Source of the DNA: Paenibacillus lactis
GTDB lineage: Bacteria > Bacillota > Bacilli > Paenibacillales > Paenibacillaceae
DNA: 64,000 nt
Reading direction: 5' to 3'
Assembly (NCBI RefSeq): GCF_017873605.1
Contig: NZ_JAGGKI010000005.1
Location: 186,001-250,000 of the forward strand
Shown: in pieces, positions 33,901-43,070 of the stretch
Numbering within the stretch: position 1 is the stretch's first letter
Layout: every line of letters begins with the position of its first letter
The notes under the pieces: model-generated
Seen by the model: the letters and a program-made list of their open reading frames with translations, nothing else
What the model was told of the DNA's origin: nothing
The model's database searches: none
Translations under genes and position numbers: made by a program

Positions 33901-35175
33901 ATGGACGACATGATGTTTGAGGTTGGAACCGCTTTAATTTTGGTTGCCATCGCCTCCGTTATTGCCGGAAAGCTTAAATTTTCCATCATCCCCTTCTTGA
34001 TTGTTCTCGGTATGCTGGTGGGTCCGCATGCGCCGACCATCGGTATCCTCGACTTCAAGTTTATTGACAGTCAAGGCGTTATTGATTTTTTAGGACAAAT
34101 CGGTATTTTATTTCTATTATTCTATCTGGGACTTGAATTCTCGGTTCAGAAATTAGTGAAATCTGGGCGAAACATTGTGACTGGAGGAACAATCTATGTC
34201 ACGTTAAATTTCGTGCTGGGGCTTGCTTACGGTTTTTTGGTCCAAATGCCGCTTTATGAAACGCTGATCATCGCAGGGATGCTCTCCGTTTCTTCCACGG
34301 CGATCGTCGCCAAAGTACTGGTTGATTTGCGCAGGACCGGTAACGCGGAGACGGAGCTCATCCTCGGCATGATTTTATTTGACGATATTTTCCTCGCTGT
34401 GTTCTTGTCGGTCATGTCCGGCTTATTGCTCGGGGGAACGGCTTCGATCGGAGCCACCATCTTGTCCGTTGGCATCTCCATCGGATATATGCTGCTGTTC
34501 TTCGTGATCGCAAGGAAAGGACCGCCTATCCTAAACAAATTGCTGCGTATTACATCGAATGAAATTTTTATCATTGTTGTTTTCTCGACCATGATCTTTA
34601 TCGCAGGCTTCTCGGAAAAGCTTCACGTTGCAGAGGCAATCGGCGCGCTGCTATTCGGGCTTGCGTTATCGGAAACGGAGCACAGTGAACGGATTGAACA
34701 GCTCGTCGTTCCGTTCCGCGATTTTTTTGGAGCGATATTTTTCTTCAGCTTCGGGCTCAGTATTGATCCGTTATCATTAGGCAATGCGTTCTGGCTTGCG
34801 ATCGGCGCCGTGATTCTAACGATTATCGGCAACCTGATTGCCGGAATGATCGCCGGGCGGAAGGCGGGACTGTCGCATAAATCTTCGCTTAACATTGGAC
34901 TCACCATCATGGCGCGCGGCGAATTCACGATCATCGTAGCCAATTTGGGTGTGGCCGGCGGATTATCTGCCTTGATCAAGCCATTTTCCGCACTATATGT
35001 TCTCGTTCTCGCTATTTTGGGACCGCTCTTGACGAAAGAATCGAAGCGGATCTACCGCGGCGTAAACCGGATATTCAAATGGAGCGAGCCGGTGGAGAAA
35101 GGGAAGAAAAAGCATTCCAGCGTGAGTGAGGTCAGCGAGGTCAGTGAAGACTCGAAAATCAAACTGGATCAATAA
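33901..35175 (+). CDS. khtU: K+/H+ antiporter membrane subunit (KhtU-like, CPA2)
   Basis: A 424-residue cation:proton antiporter with about 12 helices. CPA2 marks include a first core helix IIPFLIVLGMLVGPHAPTIG, the LLFYLGLEFS segment, SVSSTAIVAKVL and the DDIFLAVFLS helix, plus ARGEFTIIVANLG near the end. AAAGGAGGTC before ATG rules out a 12-codon extension. The cytoplasmic partner KhtT is encoded 21 bases downstream. In Bacillus subtilis KhtU exports K+ (and tolerates methylglyoxal or alkaline stress) under control of KhtT; gene order there is T then U, here it is reversed. Confidence 0.88.
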   Translation: MDDMMFEVGTALILVAIASVIAGKLKFSIIPFLIVLGMLVGPHAPTIGILDFKFIDSQGVIDFLGQIGILFLLFYLGLEFSVQKLVKSGRNIVTGGTIYVTLNFVLGLAYGFLVQMPLYETLIIAGMLSVSSTAIVAKVLVDLRRTGNAETELILGMILFDDIFLAVFLSVMSGLLLGGTASIGATILSVGISIGYMLLFFVIARKGPPILNKLLRITSNEIFIIVVFSTMIFIAGFSEKLHVAEAIGALLFGLALSETEHSERIEQLVVPFRDFFGAIFFFSFGLSIDPLSLGNAFWLAIGAVILTIIGNLIAGMIAGRKAGLSHKSSLNIGLTIMARGEFTIIVANLGVAGGLSALIKPFSALYVLVLAILGPLLTKESKRIYRGVNRIFKWSEPVEKGKKKHSSVSEVSEVSEDSKIKLDQ

Positions 35176-35196
35176 ACATGGAAGGAGGAACTCCAT

Positions 35197-35709
35197 ATGA
35201 GTTTCATTCGTGAGTCCGAACTGCCGGGCATCGGGAAAAAGTTTCTCATTCAGACCCGATCAGGAGATAAATTGGCTGTCATTATTCATAACGACGGCCG
35301 AAGAGAGATGTATCATTTTGAGGACGATGATCCTGAAGAAACCCTCTCCCAGATTTCTTTGGACGATGACGAAGCAAGACAAATCGCTGCGATCGTCGGG
35401 GGGATGGTTTACAAGCCGAAAGAGCTTGAGACTATTGAAGTGTCGCTTCAAGACCTGATCATCGAGTGGATCCGCGTAGAACCGCATTATCAAGGAGCGG
35501 ACAAATCGATTGAGGAGCTCGAAATACGTAAAAGGACGGGGGCCAGCATCCTTGCGATCGTCAATCGCCACCAGCAAAAAATAAACCCCGGGCCGGAGCA
35601 CATCCTTTCCGTCGGTTCCACGCTCGTACTGGCTGGAGAAAGACAGCAAATCCGGCAGTTCAAAGAGCTTCTGATGGGCAAACGAACCGGCGAGCCCGAT
35701 CAAGTATAA
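35197..35709 (+). CDS. khtT: TrkA-C regulatory subunit of K+/H+ antiporter (KhtT-like)
   Basis: A 170-residue cytoplasmic protein. The N-terminal half begins SFIRESELPGIGKKFLIQTR with a hydrophilic acidic stretch, as in KhtT. The C-terminal RCK_C (TrkA-C) domain at about 80-160 has IEELEIRKRTGASILAIVNR and ILSVGSTLVLAGERQQIRQF. In the family this domain binds c-di-AMP and shuts the antiporter. GGAAGGAGG stands before the ATG. It is the second gene of the khtUT operon. Confidence 0.9.
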   Translation: MSFIRESELPGIGKKFLIQTRSGDKLAVIIHNDGRREMYHFEDDDPEETLSQISLDDDEARQIAAIVGGMVYKPKELETIEVSLQDLIIEWIRVEPHYQGADKSIEELEIRKRTGASILAIVNRHQQKINPGPEHILSVGSTLVLAGERQQIRQFKELLMGKRTGEPDQV

Positions 35710-35759
35710 CATCTGCACTCATTCTATATGATCATGTAATAAGGAATCTTCCTTAATCT

Positions 35760-35822
35760 AAAAAGCACCCTTCGGATGGACACCGGGTAATCCCAGTCGT
35801 GCATCACGTAAGGGTGCTTTTT
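35760..35822. terminator. Bidirectional terminator after khtT
   Basis: AAAAAGCACCCTT pairs with its exact complement over 13 bp, enclosing a 37-base loop. Poly-A and poly-T flanks allow use on both strands. The next gene on the left-hand side of the convergent pair begins beyond it. Confidence 0.75.
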
Positions 35823-35986
35823 AAAATTGCGGGCTTCAATCCAAACTTGCTTTTCCCTGCATCAGGCAGGCTATTGTCCCCGCGCTGTAGGCCCTGATCT
35901 TGATCAGCTAAGCTCAGCTCCAATGCCCTGAGCCTCAAGCAAAGGTGCAGCTCCGCCTGCCGCCTGCAATCATATTATGCATGTGC

Positions 35987-36406
35987 CTATATCAGCTTTT
36001 TGACGATAATATCCACGATCATGAATACCAGTGCGGCGCCGACACCAAACGTCCAATACAGCAAATGCTCCGATTGACCGAAGTTTACGGAAGCATCGGA
36101 AAAGATCAGCATCGAGACGAGCAGGCCGAGTACGCCATACAGCGCCACCGTTATCAACGCCCGAACGATGGCCTTCCGGGGTCGTATCCGTTGCAGAATT
36201 AGCTCGATACCAATCGAAATCGGGACCCCAATGAGCAGCATAATCATTACGCTGTAGATGCCGACGACAACAATATAAAAGGTAAATCCGTAATGTAGGT
36301 TCATCATGACAAGCGCCATCACGGATGTAAAGATAAAGGACGCAGCGATCCCCGAAATGCATTTTTTGATCAGCATACTCAGCATTCTATCGCTCCATTC
36401 CTTCAT
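35987..36406 (-). CDS. Hypothetical membrane protein, four helices
   Basis: About 139 residues with four predicted membrane helices and a short basic loop QRIRPRKAIVR. I do not recognise the family. The ATG used has AAGGAT upstream; a TTG seven codons earlier would overlap the murI stop and is an alternative. It lies just downstream of murI on the same strand, so the two are probably cotranscribed. Function unknown. Confidence 0.6.
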   Translation of the reverse strand: MKEWSDRMLSMLIKKCISGIAASFIFTSVMALVMMNLHYGFTFYIVVVGIYSVMIMLLIGVPISIGIELILQRIRPRKAIVRALITVALYGVLGLLVSMLIFSDASVNFGQSEHLLYWTFGVGAALVFMIVDIIVKKLI

Positions 36407-36423
36407 GAATATCGGCCTATCCT

Positions 36424-37227
36424 TCAATTGGCTTCATTTGCAGCCAGGTTACCGGCTTCCATCGCTCCGTAAATCGTGAGCGCCTTCTCCATCTTCTGAA
36501 TGTACGCTGCCGAGCCGCCGGAGCACAGCAGCTTCACATCGTTCCGTCCGCTGCTGCCAAGCAGGCCGCGTTCTCTCAGCACCTCGACTAGTCGTTTGAC
36601 GGTCCCCATGCTGCCGTCGATGATCCGAATGTGCTTCGGCAGCAAATCGCACAAGATGTTCCTGTAAAAAGGATAATGCGTGCAGCCCAGCACGACGGTC
36701 CCATATTGCGACAGGTCGAACCCTTCCAGCTTGCTCCTGAAATACGCCTTCATGACTTCCGGGTCAAAGTTCAGGGCCTCGCAGTGCTGGACGAGCTCAG
36801 GGAGCGGCAGGGAATCCACGATATGCCTGTCGTCCACGCGATGCACGAGCTCCCGGTATTTGGCTTCCTTCAATGTAAGCGGCGTCGCCAGGACTAGGAT
36901 TCTTTTCCCGGTGTCCCGGTTGATTTGTACGGCCGGTTTGACGGCAGGCTCCATGCCGATAATCGGAATGTCGTATTTCTTTCTTAGATCTGAAACGGCG
37001 AGGCTCGTCGCGGTATTGCACGCAATAACGATTGCTTTGACCTCTTCTTCCATGATGGTTTCGATGGAATGCTGTATATAGGTCTTCACGTCTTCCGCCG
37101 CCTTCGAGCCGTACGGTACATGAAGCGTGTCGGCATAGAACAAAAAATCCTCCTGCGGCAGTCTCTTCATGGCCGTCGATAATACGGTCAATCCGCCCAG
37201 CCCCGAGTCAAAAAAAGCAATTCTCAT
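36424..37227 (-). CDS. murI: Glutamate racemase
   Basis: A 267-residue Asp/Glu racemase that makes D-glutamate for peptidoglycan. The catalytic cysteines are C70 in ACNTATS and C182 in GCTHYP, with D7-S8 in FFDSGLGGLTV, YGSK and other family blocks in place. GAAGGTG lies seven bases before the ATG; a GTG three codons earlier overlaps that site. It differs from the common RacE (for example EPAVKPAVQ in place of QPGARAA), so it may be a second racemase such as YrpC. Confidence 0.88.
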   Translation of the reverse strand: MRIAFFDSGLGGLTVLSTAMKRLPQEDFLFYADTLHVPYGSKAAEDVKTYIQHSIETIMEEEVKAIVIACNTATSLAVSDLRKKYDIPIIGMEPAVKPAVQINRDTGKRILVLATPLTLKEAKYRELVHRVDDRHIVDSLPLPELVQHCEALNFDPEVMKAYFRSKLEGFDLSQYGTVVLGCTHYPFYRNILCDLLPKHIRIIDGSMGTVKRLVEVLRERGLLGSSGRNDVKLLCSGGSAAYIQKMEKALTIYGAMEAGNLAANEAN

Positions 37228-37495
37228 GATTTTCACCTTCGGTATGTTCGTTGTGTTCGTATCGCCACCTGGTCGAATACGTTCTTAAGTAAACCATATT
37301 CGCGGGCGGTTTGAAAAGCCAATTGGCCCAGGTCCGAGCGGAAAAGTAGCCATACTCCAAAAAAATCTTCTTCCCTCGAAGCCCGTTGACAGCTCATCTA
37401 TGCGAATGAAGACATGAACAATCCTTGTTATGTGAACGCTCTGACATCGTGGTCTCCCGACCTTTGTTGCCACATTTACAGAACCATCTTTTCGA

Positions 37496-38074
37496 TCAGA
37501 CCGCCGCTCTGGAATACAGCAGGGCACCGCCGGAGCCGAGGATCACGAAATGTTTGCCGGATGGGGAAAATCCGCACCTCACGTTTCCGTCCAATCGGTT
37601 CAGATCCAACATGACGGTGTCCTTCAAGTACTCGTAACCCTGCCTGAAGACGTTGTCCAATACGACGGAGGACCTCGGCCACCATGGATAGATGACCTCC
37701 AGCATCCATCCGTCATTCGTAAGCCGAATGCCGTCCCCGGATTCGAATCCGAATATCGTGATCAGCTGCTCATCATGCGGAATGCGGAAGGTCAATCCAT
37801 CCGGACCCATTCCTTCCTCCGTTGCATTCTCATCCCGGTTTCGATGAAGCAGCTGCCCTGTTCCTGGCTGCGTTACGCTGTAACCCGAGCTGCTGATCAG
37901 GACGAGATTTTCTTCCTGATCCCAGCCGCAGGCCGTACAGCCTGAAGCAGGAACGACGATCTCGGCTGCCCATGGGTGCGGAGGCTTTGCAGGCTCCATG
38001 GCTTGCGCGCGCTGAAGCAGCTGAAGCTCATAAGATGTGCGGATTTCTTTCTGAGGACTTCTTCCAAATTTCAT
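37496..38074 (-). CDS. Hypothetical protein, beta-rich
   Basis: A 192-residue soluble protein I do not recognise. The middle has GCTACGWDQEENLVLISSSG with a C-x-x-C pair and propeller-like strands; the C-terminus reads CGFSPSGKHFVILGSGGALL, again a WD40-type blade. AAGGAG before the ATG supports the start and excludes an 11-codon extension. It is divergent from the lipase gene. No function can be given. Confidence 0.6.
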   Translation of the reverse strand: MKFGRSPQKEIRTSYELQLLQRAQAMEPAKPPHPWAAEIVVPASGCTACGWDQEENLVLISSSGYSVTQPGTGQLLHRNRDENATEEGMGPDGLTFRIPHDEQLITIFGFESGDGIRLTNDGWMLEVIYPWWPRSSVVLDNVFRQGYEYLKDTVMLDLNRLDGNVRCGFSPSGKHFVILGSGGALLYSRAAV

Positions 38075-38157
38075 GCATGATTCTCCTTCATTCGGTATGA
38101 TAGGCACCTTTCCCTCATTCCCTCAATATAGTGTAAAAGGGAAGGACGGGATGAAGT

Positions 38158-38970
38158 ATGGAACTGAACTCGGCGCAAGCGCAGCGGGCGATTTTTCTGG
38201 CGGCCGTCTGCAGTCAGACGTATGCGCAATTTTCGAATCCGGACGGATCGTTTGTGCTTCCGGCGAATTACTCGCTCTACGATACCATTGAAGCCAGATC
38301 CTTACTTAGCGTATGGGAACGGTTCGGGTTTATTCTTGAGTCGGACGAAGAGATCGTCATTGCCTTCCGGGGAACCAGCTCGACAAGCAACTGGATCGCT
38401 GACGCGATCGCCTCCCAAAAACGGTTCAGCTATATCAAGGACGACGTCCTCGCCCACCGCGGGTTCACGGGTATCTATTCTTCCGCCCGCAAGCAACTTA
38501 CGGCTGCGCTTCGGCGGTTGGATCCTGACAAGCCCTTGTTCCTGACCGGGCACAGCCTGGGTGCAGCCCTTGCAACGTTATGCGCAATAGACGTCGCCGC
38601 GAATACGGAACGCGCTCCCTTCCTGTTTACGTTCGGGTCGCCGCGCGTTGGGGATCACGCTTTTTCGAAAGCCTTTGCCCAATATGTGCCGAACAGCTAC
38701 CGGATCGCCAATCTGCTCGATGTGGTAGCCCATGCCCCGCCTCCTGTCTACAAGCTTCCGAAACGGAACAAAACCTATGACTACAGCCATGTTCCCTCCC
38801 CCTGCGCGCTTAACTTTCAGAACGGCTCCGTATCCGCCAATCATATCATCGGGAATTATTATGCCGAGCTTGCCAAACGGGAGCCTGAATTTGCCGGGTT
38901 ATTGTCTGAGACGAATCCCGGCTTCTGCCCGGGTACGGAATTCATGATCCCTCAAATAGCGGGGAACTAG
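38158..38970 (+). CDS. Class 3 lipase (alpha/beta-hydrolase)
   Basis: A 270-residue lipase of the class 3 (fungal-type) family. The serine elbow is LTGHSLGAALA; the oxyanion strand is IVIAFRGTSS; the catalytic aspartate is probably in NLLDVVAHAPP, and the histidine in NHIIGNYY. The N-terminus is AQRAIFLAAVCSQTYAQF, not a clear signal peptide, so it may act in the cytoplasm or leave by an unusual route. GGAAGGACGGG precedes the ATG. It stands alone. Substrate unknown, probably short acylglycerols. Confidence 0.85.
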   Translation: MELNSAQAQRAIFLAAVCSQTYAQFSNPDGSFVLPANYSLYDTIEARSLLSVWERFGFILESDEEIVIAFRGTSSTSNWIADAIASQKRFSYIKDDVLAHRGFTGIYSSARKQLTAALRRLDPDKPLFLTGHSLGAALATLCAIDVAANTERAPFLFTFGSPRVGDHAFSKAFAQYVPNSYRIANLLDVVAHAPPPVYKLPKRNKTYDYSHVPSPCALNFQNGSVSANHIIGNYYAELAKREPEFAGLLSETNPGFCPGTEFMIPQIAGN

Positions 38971-39043
38971 TACGCTGCATCACGGTATCCGGCCATAGTG
39001 GGGCATCAATTCTCCCTAAATTTGCATTATGGTCGCTTCCGGT

Positions 39044-39889
39044 TCAGGGGAGTGATTCCTCGGATGGCGTCAGCATCGGAAACAGCCGCTTGATTTCATC
39101 CGCGCTCGGCCTCCTGCTATAATCCGCTATCTCAAACGGCTCTGCATATTGGATCTTCGCGGCGTGCTTCTCACCGTACCCCTCCACAATCGCAGGGATC
39201 ATCTCATCCGACACGCGCAGGAAGGTTTCCCAATGCTTCAAAATAAATTGACGCTTCTCCTCCCAGCGCTCCGGAACATCCTGCAAGAAGCCTCCTTGCC
39301 ATGGCGCAAATTCATAAAACTGGGAGGCATGCGCGTCACACGCCAGCAGCTTACGCTCCATGACATCCCCGGCGTCGATAACGATATCCGGCTTGTACGA
39401 ACGCCTTGCCGCATAATCCGGCATGAGCAGATATAGGGGCGACTTCGTCAGCGCCGGAACCTCCGGAACGGCGTTAGGCACATTGGCAACGAAATCCGCT
39501 GCATCCCGCACCGCCCTGCCCGCATTCCGATTGTCCGCATGGCCGGGACCTTCCGGATGGAAGGTGATGACGATATCCGCCTGCCACCCCCGGATCAGTC
39601 GGATCACTTCTTTGCGCACCTCTACGGTCGGCATCAGCTCCCCGTCCGGGATGGGAAGCACGGTATATTCCTGAACACCGAGATGTCTGGCCGCTTCCTT
39701 TGCTTCTGCAACCCGGCGATCGATGAGCGCCTGCCCGCTCATTTCGTGATGACCGCAGCGGCCGTCGGTTAGCGTCACGAATTTCACCCGATGCCCTCGA
39801 TCCGCGAAAGAAGCCGCAAGCGCTCCGGCATAAATTTCAGGCTCGTCGGGATGGGCTGCAATGACGATGACTTGAATGGGATGAGACAT
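39044..39889 (-). CDS. PIG-L family deacetylase
   Basis: A 281-residue LmbE/PIG-L zinc deacetylase. The metal motif AHPDE is in VIVIAAHPDEPEIYAGALAA, followed by TLTDGRCGHHE and a C-terminal histidine in CDAHASQF. Relatives deacetylate N-acetylglucosaminyl conjugates, including BshB for bacillithiol; this one is longer than BshB and more like the general PIG-L group acting on sugar-linked substrates. GAAGGAGCG lies 11 bases before the ATG. It follows a VOC gene by about 65 bases. Confidence 0.86.
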   Translation of the reverse strand: MSHPIQVIVIAAHPDEPEIYAGALAASFADRGHRVKFVTLTDGRCGHHEMSGQALIDRRVAEAKEAARHLGVQEYTVLPIPDGELMPTVEVRKEVIRLIRGWQADIVITFHPEGPGHADNRNAGRAVRDAADFVANVPNAVPEVPALTKSPLYLLMPDYAARRSYKPDIVIDAGDVMERKLLACDAHASQFYEFAPWQGGFLQDVPERWEEKRQFILKHWETFLRVSDEMIPAIVEGYGEKHAAKIQYAEPFEIADYSRRPSADEIKRLFPMLTPSEESLP

Positions 39890-39955
39890 ATTTCTGGTTC
39901 GCTCCTTCTGCTTCAGCGTATTGTTCAGCGGATCTTTTGGATTATACACACAAGG

Positions 39956-40378
39956 CTACTTCGTTCTTCTCATAAGAGGGTGATTCTCATTCAACTCCAG
40001 CAAGTCCCACAGGTTTCCGTAGAGATCCTTGAACACGGCCACCATTCCATAAGGCTGCTTTTTAGGCGGCCGGACAAACTCGATTCCCCGCTGAACCATC
40101 TCCTCGTAATCCCGCCAAAAATCATCGGTATTCAGAAACAGAAACACCCTTCCTCCGGCTTGATTGCCGATAAAAGGCTCTTGCTCCGGCTTGGATGCCC
40201 TGGCAAGCAAAATGGTCGTACCGACCGATCCCGGCGGAGCAACAACGACCCAGCGCTTATCCTGCTCCGGCTGGTATGTGTCCTCGAGCAATGTGAAATT
40301 CAGCTTACGGGTATAGAACTCAATAGCTTCGTCGTAATCTTTTACAACAAGCGCGATATGTACGATGGATTGGATCAT
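39956..40378 (-). CDS. VOC-family protein (glyoxalase-like)
   Basis: A 140-residue VOC protein: VHIALVVKDYDEAIEFYTRK, WVVVAPPGSVGTTILLARA and a closing MVAVFKDLYGNLWDLLEL. The metal-ligand pattern H, E and the glutamate in DLLEL are partly present, so it may be an active glyoxalase-type enzyme or an antibiotic-binding protein. The start lacks a strong binding site (GGGGGCC). It precedes the PIG-L deacetylase on the same strand. Confidence 0.85.
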   Translation of the reverse strand: MIQSIVHIALVVKDYDEAIEFYTRKLNFTLLEDTYQPEQDKRWVVVAPPGSVGTTILLARASKPEQEPFIGNQAGGRVFLFLNTDDFWRDYEEMVQRGIEFVRPPKKQPYGMVAVFKDLYGNLWDLLELNENHPLMRRTK

Positions 40379-40517
40379 ATTCAGGGGCCCCCGTTCGTTT
40401 TTTAATGAAATTTTTTATACATAGTCTTTGTAGCTGCAATGCTCGGCCTGCCACATCTTGGGCCAAACGTTTACGATTGAACCACAAGGTTTCGCTCCAT
40501 TAGTCTTCATGCCTTGT

Positions 40518-40997
40518 TCAAACGGGTTGGGAATATGTCTTCAATCGCTGCCGGAACACGTTACCATAATGCTCTATGGTTTTGGGATAAGCGGTGTTGT
40601 CGATCAGCTTTTGCAAAATATATTGCCCTTCTTCATAGTGAATAAAGGTATCGCTGCGGTCGTACAGCTGTCTAACCAGCTGCCGAACGACTGCAACCTT
40701 CTCCTTCGTGCAGCCGAATCCGATGCGAATCAGATCCAGCTGATCGACGGGATCCCTGTACGTGTCCAGCACGACAAAATGATCACCATGACTACGGGAG
40801 GCATACATTAAGACGTCGCCGGAATGAACCGGCGCATCAAGGTATCGCTCGTAAATCGTGGTGACCGGAATATCGATATCCAGCGCTTTTCTAAGGTCCA
40901 TGAAGACGGGATCCTCCACATATTCGTCGCTATCATCGTCGATGTAGGTAACCAGCTCGGTTATCGGGATCGTCATTAAAAATTGGTAGGTTTGCAT
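40518..40997 (-). CDS. Hypothetical protein
   Basis: A 159-residue acidic, soluble protein I do not recognise. It begins QTYQFLMTIPITELVTYIDD and contains DVLMYASRSHGDHFVVLDTY. GAGGTG lies eight bases before the ATG, which excludes a 20-codon extension. It starts 66 bases after the kinase-like gene on the same strand and may be cotranscribed with it. The function is unknown. Confidence 0.55.
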   Translation of the reverse strand: MQTYQFLMTIPITELVTYIDDDSDEYVEDPVFMDLRKALDIDIPVTTIYERYLDAPVHSGDVLMYASRSHGDHFVVLDTYRDPVDQLDLIRIGFGCTKEKVAVVRQLVRQLYDRSDTFIHYEEGQYILQKLIDNTAYPKTIEHYGNVFRQRLKTYSQPV

Positions 40998-41063
40998 GCG
41001 ATTTTCACCTCGTTGAATCGGGTCGTTTTCATGTGGAGCATGAACCAGGCCCGACATCTGTTC

Positions 41064-41633
41064 CTATGCTCGGCGCTCTAAGCTTCGCCGCTGCTCCTCA
41101 ATGTAGTTATACACTTTGCGTATTTCCGGCTCGTAATGCTGGTCAATCTCGAAATACGGGACATCATGTTCGGCACATTGCTGCCTGAAACGCTGATGTT
41201 CACTGATATGCTGGGACACCGTACGGTCTTCCGGATAAGCACGTGTCTCAACCACATTGCGATGCGTAATAATCTTGGAATCGAAGTTATCCTCGATATA
41301 ACGTTCCGAGAAACCCAGAAACACCGGTATGACATGCTCAGCATATGTCTCCTCCAACTCCTTCACATGCCGCGGCAGTACATAACAGCCTTCAATGATC
41401 AGATGCTGTCGGTTTTCAATGGCCGTCATGATCATCCCTTTCACGATGGGCCATAGTTTGCTGCCGATCTGCTCCGTGCTGTCGAGCGGTGTAAATCCGC
41501 AGTCCGGATTCCCCCGATATAACCCCATTTTCAAATGATCGATTGATACATAAGGAATATGGTACGTCTCAAGCAAGGTTTGGGCCAGCAGCGTTTTTCC
41601 GGTACAGCTGCTGCCGCTGATCAGGATGATCAT
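41064..41633 (-). CDS. P-loop kinase-like protein
   Basis: A 189-residue P-loop protein. Walker A is ISGSSCTGKTLLAQTLL; a second region VSIDHLKMGLYRG resembles the NMP-binding part of adenylate-kinase-like enzymes; IIEGCYVLPRHVKE is a Walker B-like strand. The HRNVVETR block may form a lid. It fits the AAA_18 or 2-phosphoglycerate kinase-like groups. AAAGGAACG precedes the ATG. It is transcribed away from the LacI gene, with a hypothetical gene downstream. Substrate unknown. Confidence 0.7.
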   Translation of the reverse strand: MIILISGSSCTGKTLLAQTLLETYHIPYVSIDHLKMGLYRGNPDCGFTPLDSTEQIGSKLWPIVKGMIMTAIENRQHLIIEGCYVLPRHVKELEETYAEHVIPVFLGFSERYIEDNFDSKIITHRNVVETRAYPEDRTVSQHISEHQRFRQQCAEHDVPYFEIDQHYEPEIRKVYNYIEEQRRSLERRA

Positions 41634-41831
41634 GTTATCGTTCCTTTCCGCTTATCCTAGTAAATCAACCGTTCGTATGACTGACCTGGATCGGATCAAG
41701 AGGCTTCCACTGTTTTCAAAATTCAAAATATTCCCTGTTCATTATACCACTCTATCAACTGACGAGCGGCTCTCTATTCGAAATTAAAATCGTCTTTAAG
41801 GCTTCTTAGCTTGTGATCCCGGTTTCGAAGT

Positions 41832-41861
41832 GTTATTTTTATTAGGATAACATTTGGTTAT
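41832..41861 (+). promoter_or_regulatory. Candidate operator of lacI-type gene
   Basis: GTTATTTTTATTAGG is followed by ATAACATTTGGTTAT, an inverted repeat with five-base spacing. It lies about 27 bases upstream of the LacI start. The first 15 bases recur with one difference before the GH3 gene. Likely autoregulation; not proven. Confidence 0.4.
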
Positions 41862-41888
41862 GAATGAGATGAGAGAGCAGGAGCGTTT

Positions 41889-42932
41889 ATGTCAAGAAAA
41901 GTATCGATCCGGGTCCTCGCGGAGGAGCTCGGCTTATCCAAATATGCGGTTTCCCGGGCGCTAAGCGGAAAGTCCGGAGTCAGCGAAGCTACGCGGCAGC
42001 GCGTAATGGAACTGGCTAAAACGCTGGGATATCAGCACCGGCAGCAAGCTCCGGCCTTGCAGATCGGGGAACGGGAACAAGCATCGTCCGCCCCGTACAT
42101 CCTCGTGTGCATGAGTCATGCCCATTCCGCCAACGCCGTTTATTGGCAGCGGGTCTTGAACGGATTGCTGCGCAGCTGCGACGAGCTGGGATATCCGACG
42201 ATCATCGTGTCCCCCGAGCCGGAACCGGCCCGGGCCGACCAATCGCCGCAGCAAGCGATCGCTCCCCATCTCGATTGGTCCCGGTGCGGCGGCATCGTGG
42301 TGATGGGCAACCTTCCCGAGGCGGTTCTCAGCCTCATCGCCCGCGCGGAGCGTCCGTACGTGCTTGTTGATCATACAGATGACCTGACCTCCTGCGATAA
42401 AGTAAACAACGATAATATCGAAGCCGGAGCGGCTATCACAAGGCATCTGCTCTCCCTGAAATGCAGGCATATCGCCATGATCACGGATGAGACCTGGTCG
42501 CCCAGCTTCGAGGATCGCCTTACGGGTGCCAGGATAACGATAAGCCGCCAGCCCGAAGGGGCGGTCAAGCTTACCGAATGGAGAATCCGTTACGGAGCTC
42601 CCTGGGAGCAGTCATTATATGAAAGGATGCTGGAGCTTGGGCCGGCATCGCGCCCTGACGCGTGGATCGGCGCTAATGACGATATTGCGATCCGCTGGAT
42701 GCGCAAGCTTCAATCGGAAGGCCATGCCATTCCAGCGTTTACACGGATCGCCGGCATCGATAACGTGGAAGCCGCAACCCTTGTCACGCCTTCGTTGACT
42801 ACCGTCAATCTGTGCAAGGAGGAGCTGGGACAGCGGGCAGTCGAAGCGCTGATACGCCGCATGGAGCGTCCCGGCGCTCCTACGGAGACGATCCATCTAT
42901 CGACCCGGCTAATTGTCCGGGACAGCGCCTGA
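41889..42932 (+). CDS. LacI-family transcriptional regulator
   Basis: A 347-residue LacI regulator. The DNA-binding domain is VSIRVLAEELGLSKYAVSRA, LSGKSGVSEATRQRV and a hinge helix near 50-60. The periplasmic-binding-protein-like core has DPDAWIGANDDIAI-type blocks (PDAWIGANDDIAIRWMRKL) and TTVNLCKEELGQRAVEAL. CAGGAGCG precedes the ATG. It is convergent with the GH125 gene across a strong shared terminator. It most likely controls the GH3-GH125 operon. Confidence 0.93.
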   Translation: MSRKVSIRVLAEELGLSKYAVSRALSGKSGVSEATRQRVMELAKTLGYQHRQQAPALQIGEREQASSAPYILVCMSHAHSANAVYWQRVLNGLLRSCDELGYPTIIVSPEPEPARADQSPQQAIAPHLDWSRCGGIVVMGNLPEAVLSLIARAERPYVLVDHTDDLTSCDKVNNDNIEAGAAITRHLLSLKCRHIAMITDETWSPSFEDRLTGARITISRQPEGAVKLTEWRIRYGAPWEQSLYERMLELGPASRPDAWIGANDDIAIRWMRKLQSEGHAIPAFTRIAGIDNVEAATLVTPSLTTVNLCKEELGQRAVEALIRRMERPGAPTETIHLSTRLIVRDSA

Positions 42933-43004
42933 ATGTTCTTGAGTAATGTAAAGGTGCCCGTCATCCCATGACGGTTGGGCATTCCTAACATATGCTTCAA
43001 CAGA

Positions 43005-43038
43005 CAAAGAAACCCGCTTCAAGAAGCGGGTTTCTTTG
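43005..43038. terminator. Bidirectional terminator between LacI and GH125 genes
   Basis: A perfect 16-bp stem, CAAAGAAACCCGCTTC with its complement, encloses two bases. A and T flanks serve both converging genes. Confidence 0.85.
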
Positions 43039-43070
43039 TATTAGTACTGGTCCATTCGGAGCGCCCTTCG

